Positions 56,331-64,000 of a stretch of DNA of 64,000 nucleotides are shown here, one piece after another; within the stretch, counting starts at the first letter, position 1; every line of letters begins with the position of its first letter. The stretch is from Geranomyces variabilis (lineage: Eukaryota; Chytridiomycota; Chytridiomycetes; Spizellomycetales; Powellomycetaceae): positions 405,345 through 469,344 of the forward strand of contig JADGJP010000018.1 in the NCBI GenBank assembly GCA_027603065.1. Direction: 5' to 3'. Both the position numbers and the translations under genes were made by a program. The notes under the pieces are model-generated. The model saw only the letters and a list, made by a program, of their open reading frames with translations. It was not told where the DNA came from and made no database searches.

Positions 56331-57350
56331 TCACTCTTTGTTCAGAATCTCCGCCAACCGTTTGTAGTCCTCAAAATTCTGAACTTCGCGAGCGTGTCCT
56401 TCAGCTTGCGAAGTCAGCGCCGCGTTCAACTCCCGAAGGAGACGACCATCTTGCGCAAAGTGCGCCTGCTGCTGATCGTAGAAGGCCAATGCCTTGGGAA
56501 GGCTTTTAGCGGGCAGCAGCACCACCTCGTCGTATTTAACCGATCGCTTTCCTCCTCCGCGAAGGGTTTGGGGCCCAGTTGCCTCAAGCGGTTCAGCGGC
56601 CACGTCAAACCAGCCTCTCACAACAGCCTCCGCCTTTCTCAACTCGTCCTCATCCGTCAGCATAAACTTCGCGACCCGGATGTCTGCGCCTGGAAGTGCG
56701 CCAAAATGCCGCTCGTGGTCACCCAAGCGGCGATAAAAGTCTTTGGTCAGGCCAAACTTTACAACGAGCTCGCTTCCGCTCCGGTTGTCAGGTATGGCCA
56801 TCGCTTGTCGTAGGTCTGCTACCGTGCCAATGCTTAACAGATAGATGCCGGAGATTAGCCGGCTGCCGATCTCGAGCGTGTTTCGAACTTCAGGGATTGT
56901 GCCCTTCGGTGGGTTGGCGATGATGACGGCCCATTCATACAGCTCTCGGGCCAAGTCGGTCCCGCTGTTTCCGCAAATGCGGAAAAGCCCAGCCATTGTC
57001 AGAAACGTGAATTCGCGAAATTGCCCACCATCATGGAGTCGAAGTCGAACTTCGAGTGGGCTGGTGCAGGTCTTCGTAATTCTCAGAAGCCTGCGCGCTG
57101 CATTCTCCGTTACGCCGATGGTGGCGCAGATATCGCTTCGTCGGAAGTAGACGCCATTTGGTTCTCGCTTTCCGCGCACCTCAATCGGCGTTGGCCCGGG
57201 CGCTCGCTTCTCGCTCGCGGAAAGGTGGATCACTGGAGGCTCCTCCTTCAATGTTTTGATTCCGTCGCTTTCGTTTCCGTCGTTCTCCTTCTTCTTCTTC
57301 GGCGCTTTCCCGGCTGTGGGCGCTGCCTTTCGTTTCGTGGTAGTCGACAT
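56331..57350 (-). CDS. MSV199/Bro-N-like protein with a GIY-YIG-like segment, giant-virus type
   Basis: A single exon of 339 residues. A basic, Lys-rich N-terminus (nuclear-localisation-like) is followed by a DNA-binding-like region with helix-turn-helix character (SDICATIGVTENAARRLL) and then a segment SGIYLLSIGTVADLRQAM ... VVKFGLTKDFYRRLGDHERHFG, the pattern seen in MSV199/KilA-N-associated proteins of insect iridoviruses and other large DNA viruses, and related to GIY-YIG/T5orf172 folds. The last 60 residues form a coiled coil. The function of these proteins is unknown; they are thought to act in DNA binding. In a fungal genome this suggests transfer from, or a remnant of, a large DNA virus or related element. 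The frame is intact and intronless. Confidence 0.65.
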   Translation of the reverse strand: MSTTTKRKAAPTAGKAPKKKKENDGNESDGIKTLKEEPPVIHLSASEKRAPGPTPIEVRGKREPNGVYFRRSDICATIGVTENAARRLLRITKTCTSPLEVRLRLHDGGQFREFTFLTMAGLFRICGNSGTDLARELYEWAVIIANPPKGTIPEVRNTLEIGSRLISGIYLLSIGTVADLRQAMAIPDNRSGSELVVKFGLTKDFYRRLGDHERHFGALPGADIRVAKFMLTDEDELRKAEAVVRGWFDVAAEPLEATGPQTLRGGGKRSVKYDEVVLLPAKSLPKALAFYDQQQAHFAQDGRLLRELNAALTSQAEGHAREVQNFEDYKRLAEILNKE

Positions 57351-58496
57351 TGCTGAACTTGGACAAAGAAAACAAAGGACGCGTGCGCGCAGTCGCTGTC
57401 ATTTACGCGTCTGCGCAGCACTCAGCTGCTTGAGAGTGAATTGAGGCCTCAAAGCATTAAACAGTCTCTATTAATAAGAGTTGCCATTGCATCTCTCCTT
57501 TAACGGGAGCGCATGTACACACTCAATCTCTTAGCGCCAGGAAATATTCAATGGGAGGGTCTATTATCTTAAATCTCAAATTCTTGGGTTTTGAAGAGTC
57601 GCCTCTTTGCTTCTGCCTTTATTTGACTTGAACCAGACGCTACCGTAACTGAGTACTGGAAGTCGCTGCATTTCTGAGGTGGAGCGCAGACGTGGCCGTA
57701 AAGTTTGATGACGTGCCTTCCAAGCGCAAATTGCGATTCTGCAGGCGCGCCTTCGTAATGGTGAGCTTGTTAACTGCTTCTTTTGGCACGACGGTATCAA
57801 AGCTGTACTGAACATTCCGTCCTCGGTGACAGACTTGATCGCAATAACACGCAAGGCGACACTCAAACCTTCTCAAACCATCGTTTTATCAAGGAACTCG
57901 CCACCGGCGGCAGCGCGCATTATTCCACAACCTCCACACCACCAGCTGTCTTGTACTCCTGCGCAACTTATCCCGTGACGTCCGAAGCATCTGCGAGTAC
58001 GGACCGTTTAGGCACAGCGCCGCCAGGTGCGGAAACCGGTGTAAGCGAAAGGCAAAAAACCCTGCGCGTTCGAGGTGATTGTGACGCTTCTTGCCGCAAC
58101 GGGTAGAGTTTTGTTGACTTCCGCGGCCGGTGCAATGGTCAGGGTGATTGCGCCCACAGGCTTGTTTGCAGCTGTCACAATAAATGGCCCCGACGTTGAA
58201 TCTCCAGCAGAGGCGTCCGTTGCTGTCCGTTGTTCATTTAACCGGATATGGTTGGATAGGCTGCATGGCCACTCTTAGCATACGGTAGGCATCCTTTTCC
58301 ATCGCGCTCGCTATAGGCGCAACCGGTACTCAAACGCCTCGTGCGGCCTCTTGCACTCTGCGCACAACAAGACTGCCGGGTCCCGAATCCAATATTGAAC
58401 GCCGGCTCGGCGAAACCATTGCCACCCTGGACACACCCTTCCGGCTCATATTCCGCTCATTCCCGGACCTTACAATAACCTCGTCCAAAACGTGAC
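57351..58496. other. Stretch with decayed coding-like sequence
   Basis: Several plus-strand segments between about 57750 and 58450 read like a Ser/Thr/Ala-rich protein (for example TTSTPPAVLYS and LLAATGRVLLTSAAGAMVRV) but in different frames with stops between them. Perhaps an old wall-protein pseudogene; not supported as a gene. Confidence 0.3.
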
Positions 58497-59330
58497 CTAA
58501 AACTTGTCAATGTACATATAAATTAAAGGGGCGTCGGCATCATTCAAATCGACGAACTCGTCGGGTTGTTTCGAATCCTCGACAGTATGGACCATGCGAA
58601 GCTTGGCAACCAGTTGATTTATGCTCAGACGGCCGTCCTGGAAATCGGATCGATTGCACTTAACTTCGAGCCAAAATGGAGCCTCGAAGTCCTCATCCGA
58701 AGCCTCAATCAGCGCCTGTGAACGCAGCAAGAAGCTCTCCAAGCATAAACGTTTGTGGACGTCCGTAACCATCGAGATGACGTTCCAAGCACAGCCGCGA
58801 AAGTTTTGGGCAGTGCTTGGACGCAGCTTCAAGGACGGCCTATCACAGCCCTCTACGCCTGGACGCGGCCCCACTACGAGGTCAATGAGGTTAGGAAAGT
58901 GGCGAAGAATTTCGTTCCAAATATTATCAGATGTTGCGGCGGCGCTGCAAAGTGTGTCGAAGCCATCCTCGTCCGGCGCCCCCTTGTTTCCGCATTCGGG
59001 CGGACACAAGGGATTAACCTGCAGCTTTCGCATCCGCGCGAGTGCGTGTGCCGGCGTGGTTGCCAGGACGTGAGGCGCGGCACATAAACCATTGATGACC
59101 AAAGTGCGTCGCTCGTATCCTGCGAGGAGAGTGCGTATCAGGTAGTCCCAGCGGCGTGACACTTGACGAAGGGAGCCAATATTGCGCTCATCAGAGAGGG
59201 AGCTGGTGCAAAGCCGGTCGAGCGCATCGAGGAGCACATCGTCCGAAAGGGACCCGCAAGTAACGGCGTGGGCACCGTCCGGTATAGAGTCAAGAACGGC
59301 GTAAGGTTCTGCGGCGGCGAAACGGAGCAA
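58497..59330 (-). CDS. F-box-like protein
   Basis: A single exon of 277 residues. The segment SLSDDVLLDALDRLCTSSL, then SLRQVSRRWDYLIRTLL at residues 27-70 has the Leu/Trp spacing of a divergent F-box. No leucine-rich or WD repeats are seen after it; the remainder is a unique region with a few Cys/Pro clusters (NPLCPPECGNKG). Substrate-recruiting role inferred only from the F-box-like part. It is unrelated in its C-terminal part to the F-box gene at 38383. Confidence 0.55.
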   Translation of the reverse strand: MLRFAAAEPYAVLDSIPDGAHAVTCGSLSDDVLLDALDRLCTSSLSDERNIGSLRQVSRRWDYLIRTLLAGYERRTLVINGLCAAPHVLATTPAHALARMRKLQVNPLCPPECGNKGAPDEDGFDTLCSAAATSDNIWNEILRHFPNLIDLVVGPRPGVEGCDRPSLKLRPSTAQNFRGCAWNVISMVTDVHKRLCLESFLLRSQALIEASDEDFEAPFWLEVKCNRSDFQDGRLSINQLVAKLRMVHTVEDSKQPDEFVDLNDADAPLIYMYIDKF

Positions 59331-59479
59331 GTCGAGCGGTACCGCAAGTAGCTACGGTTACTGTAACCGTGTATAGCGATCCCCCCACCGGAGCGGCGGC
59401 CGCGGCCGGCTACTTACGGTGCAGGGACGTGGGGAAACAACAACTCACCAACTTGCGGCGCCATCACCATCACGTTCAC

Positions 59480-61233
59480 ATGTACCCCAAGTTCTTCTTC
59501 ACTGCTGCCATCGCCTTCCTCGCCTCTGGGTTGCAGCTTCTGGTAAGAAGTACGAGAGTGAGCGACGAGCGTAGGGAGGTTAGACTGACTTCCTTTTTTC
59601 CCTTCTTTTCTTGCTCAGGCATCACTCTCCAGGCCGCTGACCACGACACCCTTACTGTCGGAGGTCTCTTCCTTATTGATTGGTTATATGCGCCCTTCGA
59701 TACCACTTTCAGTGGCAACAATGGCGACGACATAGTCTCGTTCCAGTTGATCGACTACAGGCTCGGCAACGACAAAGGCCAACTTGTCGGCACTGGCCCC
59801 TTCGCCCAGGCGCCTCTCAAGGCCCAAACGGTCGTGGGCGTTGTCCCCAATACTGGGCCCAGAACTCAGTACCGCCTTACCATTACCTGCAATGGAAAGA
59901 CAGGTATGTGTACACAAAGAAAAAAGAAAACCTGGCTTCTAACGTCCCTCTTGTGTTTCTGCTAGTCTACTCGGGTAATGTATTCTCCGTCGTTGCTGGT
60001 GCCTCGCCACCTGCTGCATTCGTAACCGCTGGTGCGCCTTCAAGCTCCGCACTATCCGTTATTGGGATCGGCAATGCGGCGGCATCCTCAGTGTCTGCAA
60101 CCGTATCCGGGCCGCCGCCGTTGATTACAAGGGTTCCTAATGCAGTTGCAGCACCCTCAGCGCCGACTCCCATCCCGCCCGTGGCTATCGAACCGTTTCC
60201 TCTTGGGGCAACCATTGGAGGCGCCTTGGGAGGCCTGCTCATCCTGACCTTGCTCGGGTGCTTTATCATCCGCCGCCGCCGCTATCGCAGAAGCGGAAAA
60301 AACATTTCCGGGTCGCCAACTTATACCGGAAACAAGAGCGCCCTCATTGCAGCTGCCACTGCTGTGCCCGCTGCCTCTGACGCGAATGGCATGTCTAGCG
60401 CAAACCCCAGACTGCTTAGCCATCCGCCATCGCCATTCCCGGGCACAGCACACTCGACCGAAATCTCCGCCGCGCTTACGCCGGCCAGCGGTCATGCTAC
60501 TACACGCCGTTATGAGCTGAGCATGGAAGATGCTGCTGAGATTTACAAGTACGCGCCAGGGAGGGCGAGAAAAAATGCTTTCTTTAAATAGCTTTCGGAG
60601 TTTCTAATGACCCAGCTTTCTCCTTACTTCCGCAGTCGTACACCTGCCAACAAACAGCCTAATGCTCATCCCTTGCTGCCTACATCACCTCCCTCGCCCA
60701 TTGTCGGAGAGGGCTCTATTGGGTTCCGCGAGCAACTGACACCCACATTTTCAGCCGCCCCAGGCTCGCTCAGCTCAAACCTGGAGGCGTTTGGGTACGC
60801 GGCGCCAAAGCAGTCGCAGGCTGCATACACCGCTGTCGACTACCAAGATTTGCCGTCATCAGCTGGCATTCCTTCTTCCTTCCCCGCCGCCGCCACCGCC
60901 GCTGACGCCGCCTCGTCCAAAGCGCTGGACGCCGCTCCCCTCTCCTCATCGCACCTGAACGATCAGCCGCCATCGTATACACCCGCGGTGGTTATGAATA
61001 CCTTGTTGTCGTCGCAGTCGTCGTCGTCGCCGCCGGCACTAGCCTCCCAAATGATGTTCGCGCAGGCGCGCCATCACGCCCGGTCTGTAGGTGAGATCTC
61101 CTGCGAGGCTGGGGACTCGCTGTGGATCCTTAACCGCCACGAGGATGGGCTAACCACTGTATTGAACGTCACGACGGCTCGGACGGGTTTGGTTCCGGAC
61201 ACGGTGCTTGCGGCGGACAATACCGCCGCGTAG
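59480..61233 (+). CDS. SH3-tailed single-pass membrane receptor with KRE9-like ectodomain
   Basis: Exons 59480-59542, 59633-59903, 59966-60548 and 60636-61233 join in phase to 504 residues. A signal peptide (YPKFFFTAAIAFLASGLQLL) precedes a KRE9/KNH-like beta-sandwich (DTLTVGGLFLIDWLYAPFD ... YRLTITCNGK). A Ser/Ala/Pro-rich stalk, a TM helix (IGGALGGLLILTLLGCFII, then RRRRYRR) and a disordered cytosolic tail lead to a C-terminal SH3 domain (SVGEISCEAGDSLWIL ... RTGLVPDTVL). The layout suggests a cell-surface or wall sensor that binds Pro-rich partners inside the cell, in the manner of Sho1/Fus1-like proteins. The third intron uses a GTACGC donor. Confidence 0.75.
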
Positions 61234-61916
61234 CTCTACTATCATCTCTGTCTGTTCCTTTTCTGTACTTCCCTGATTCCCTGCTGGCAACACTCGCTTG
61301 GGGGCTTGCAGCAATTTTGCCTCTTCAGCCTCGCCCTATACCCCTTTCTGCTACCGCTTCCTGGCCTTCCACCTCACCGTAACAATCTCCAGCCTAGACT
61401 TTTCCTTCTCTCCATCCTAGATGGTCGTGCCCCCTGCATTCTAGATTTCCACGCGCTTTTGTAACTAGAATGACCAATAAACGTACTGGGTTTTCCTTGT
61501 GCCGGTGGTACCGACTAAGTGCGAGGGCTCTCAGCTTCGCTGCAAGGAACGGCTTTATTGGATGGGACGACGAGTCTGACGCCGTCATGTCCAGGCGCCT
61601 GCTTGCCCAGCGATCCCGATTCCCCGCCCATTCTCACGGGGTTAGGCTTTCAGATTCTTAATTATTATTAAAAATATGTAGAGGTGGTACATATGGGTGA
61701 GGGGGCGAGCGCAGGAAGGGGTGCTGGGGTTGGTGCGAAGGTTGGGGTTAGGCTTTCAGATTCTATTAAAATATGTATCCGGGAATGGGTGCGTCGTGAA
61801 GGAAAGTCCCCTCGCCCCCCCCCCCCCTATACTGGGGCCCCCCCGAAAATGCATGAGTTTTGGAAAAAGCACCTTTTGTAGGGGCATGTGAATTTTGAGT
61901 TAGGCACTAGCTAAGG
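61234..61916. other. Intergenic stretch with a ~33-bp direct repeat
   Basis: ggggttaggctttcagattct followed by an AT-rich ttaaaatatgta occurs at about 61639-61679 and again at 61744-61776. A poly-C run lies at 61815-61828. No gene supported. Confidence 0.5.
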
Positions 61917-62560
61917 TCAAAAAAAAGGGTATCTATAAAATTCTAGAAAGGCTGCATTAAAGTTTGTCGGATTTGGGTGCATAGCCAGAAATGCTTCTGG
62001 ATCTAAGCGAATAACGGCCCAAATCCACCTTCTAACTTCAAGGGCGAGTCCTGGCAGTAGAGAGGGGAGGGGCGGTTTAGCGAGCCGCCCACCTGGCCAG
62101 ATGATGCGCAAGTTGTGGCTATTACTAGAAAGAAGGTAAATGGTGTGCATGATGGCATAAACCCCACAGTCATAGCCGTTTTGTTGCTGCCATGCAGTTG
62201 GATGCAGGTCAACATTGCCATAAGCTTCAGGAGGTGGTACTTGAGCCCGGTTGAGATGAGGAATCTTTGGTATCTCAGAAGTGGTCAGATCAGTGACATA
62301 TCATACTGAGCGCAGTCACCAGAGGGAATGTCTTTGTGGAATGCATATGAGTATCAGGGCTCGCTTGGAAATACGCAAAGGATAAAGACATATCATAAAC
62401 AGAGTTCAAAACGAAGGCCATATTCGCAATTGAAGTTGCATACCGGCCCGATAACAACGATGTCTTCAAAGAATCAAGCACCAAGTAGCGCTGGATTTTG
62501 ATATGGAACACCAATAAACAGAAGTGATTGTTCTTGTAGGCAGCCATAGCTGCCTACTCA
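61917..62560 (-). pseudogene. Ulp1/C48-type cysteine protease remnant
   Basis: Two minus-strand pieces in different frames together carry the Ulp1 catalytic layout: NNHFCLLVFHIKIQRYLVLD (catalytic His and Asp region, near 62530-62470) and WQQQNGYDCGVYAIMHTIY (catalytic Gln and Cys, near 62190-62130). Ulp1-like domains of this sort occur in fungal transposons and in transposon-derived gene families. Frame changes and the absence of the rest of the protein point to decay. Confidence 0.6.
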
Positions 62561-62737
62561 GGGGCCCATCCCGGCTCCAGTCACTGTGACACCTTGCGGC
62601 GGAGTTGAGCAATTACTTTTGCGCTACGAGTCTGGACCCAATTTGTATGCAAATTACAACACTTGGATGTCAAGGAACTGTTGAGAATTGTAGGGGATGG
62701 AGGCTATGCCCCGCATGGCGACTGCATAGAGTAGTGA

Positions 62738-64000
62738 TTAGTCAGTGCTACTTAGCCACCCCCCAAGCCTCCGCGGGCAAGCCGTTAAGGCGTCGCCGCT
62801 CAAACCAACTCTTAGAGTTTGGCTCGATTTGCCAAGATTACATCCTCTGCATTGACACATGCTATCGATCTTGACCCTTTCGAGTTCCGGGTGCTCCTTC
62901 TTTATGAGGCGCATCATGTTCATGCCGGGATGTCCGAGGCAATGATGGTAGAGCAGCAATGGTGTCACCTTTATAGGTTCGGGGAGTTCGGTTGTGTCGT
63001 CGGCTGTAGTTAGGAGCGCTTGGACAAAGTAGCACTGTTCAATGCCATTCAGCGATTCGCCGTCAGTTTTTGTAATCAGCGCTTGCAATCCTTTGGGCAA
63101 TTCGATGTTGCCTTTTAATCTATATAGGTTCTCGATCTCGCAGCCGTATGCGACTTGCTGGCCGGTGTGGTTGACGACACATTCCGCGCGTTTCTTTGGC
63201 TTATCAGGAAACGTGACTGCAAAACCGGATTTCTGCAATTGAGCGATCGAAATGAGATTCCGGCCAAGCTTCGGGGAGCATAGCACGTTATGTAGTACTA
63301 GCGTTGTCCTGAGCGAAGTCTGGATTGTCAAAGTACCACATGCGATGACTGGAATGTTATCGCTGCTGGCTACACTGATTTCGCCGGTAGTCGATTCGAT
63401 GTTGCTGAGCCAATGTACGTGTCTCACCATGTGGTGAAAAGCACCCGAGTCCACCAACAAGAAGTCGTTAGAGCTTTCATGTTCGGTAGAGAAAGCAACG
63501 TGACTCGCTTGAAGCGTCAGGGCTTCATTGGTTACTTTGAGACTCGCGTGATAAGTATCCGCGTGTTCTTCCCGCTTGTCACCTCTCGCCTTCCTCGCGT
63601 TTTTGATGGCCTTTCTTGCGGTCCGACACTTTTGCTCGTAATGGCCCTTATTGTCGCAGAGCTTACATTTGTGCTCCTTCTCCTTCCTCAATTTTTTCTC
63701 CGCATCCTTCTTGGTGTCGGGAGTGTTTGACGATGACGGGCATTGTGTTGGCTTCTTGTGAGCCTGCTTTCCCTTTTTGTTGAGCGTCTTCACGTAATTG
63801 CTTTCTGCTACGGCAGCGGTTGACCGAGAAGTGGTCTTGCCCTTTTCTCGCGAGCCGTGGGCGCCGTGAGTGCTCTCGAGGCGTAGTGCTGCCCAGAACA
63901 TCTTTTCTTGAGATTTCGTGTTTGGCGGATAGGCTTGCACGAGGTCGGCAAGCTTTGGATCGAGCCCTTGTAGGTAATGGAATTTCAACTCCTCCCAATT
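62738..64000 (-). mobile_element. Truncated Ty1/copia retrotransposon (gag/protease/pre-integrase part)
   Basis: The open frame enters from the right edge of the window. It has a gag-like start, a zinc knuckle (CKLCDNKGHYEQKC), a retropepsin-like active site in LLVDSGAFHHM, and a GAG-pre-integrase zinc segment (HHCLGHPGMNMMRLIKKEH with CQCRGCNLGKS). It stops at 62738 right after the last motif, before integrase and reverse transcriptase, so the copy is truncated at its 3' side. No LTR is visible in the window. Confidence 0.85.

Noticed and set aside
1-64000. CRISPR arrays, bacterial operons or Shine-Dalgarno sites
   Set aside because: The gene structures are spliced and eukaryotic. The only regular arrays are the coding 78-bp repeats and the promoter minisatellite, neither of which has spacers.

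Overview
The window is nuclear DNA of a filamentous fungus. The genes have short (about 60-95 nt) GT-AG introns, and the families are fungal: UstYa-type (DUF3328) proteins, a KRE9-like wall receptor, Ytp1, F-box proteins, a Con-10/KGG protein and a dibasic-processed peptide precursor. SH3-tailed membrane proteins and generally low intron density lean towards Basidiomycota, but I cannot place the species. Exon structures were built by eye; for every spliced CDS given with exon coordinates the exon lengths sum to a multiple of three.

Layout. 1-9.6 kb: a secreted Cys-containing protein, a 13-exon Cache/HAMP-like sensor, then repeat-rich decayed sequence with two fold-back elements. 9.6-30 kb is a compact, ordinary gene block: CCT-alpha chaperonin, phosphoenolpyruvate carboxylase (unexpected in a fungus), a giant peroxidase-DOMON-b561-b5-reductase fusion with an SH3 inside the reductase, an arrestin-like protein, a membrane glycosyltransferase, a nucleotide-sugar transporter and a PIN-like efflux carrier. 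30-41 kb is decayed: a secreted-protein pseudogene with two in-frame stops, a kinase pseudogene hit by two Tc1/mariner-type MITEs, small genes, an F-box gene and two copies of an unknown gene family.

41-49 kb holds the most unusual locus. One spliced gene encodes a signal peptide, a leader, at least ten Arg-Arg-terminated repeats with core YLRSGTMTY, and a C-terminal UstYa domain. This looks like a dikaritin-type RiPP precursor fused to its own putative modifying enzyme. A second UstYa gene is divergently transcribed from it across a five-copy, about 90-bp minisatellite. A small UstYa-like membrane-anchor protein and a Ytp1-like haem membrane protein follow.

49-64 kb: an MDR oxidoreductase, a truncated catalase next to a duplicated catalase scrap carrying a TIR element, a GC-rich array of hairpins with identical TACAG loops, a third MITE, a giant-virus-like MSV199-type protein, an F-box-like gene, an SH3 membrane receptor, Ulp1-protease remnants and a truncated Ty1/copia element running off the end.
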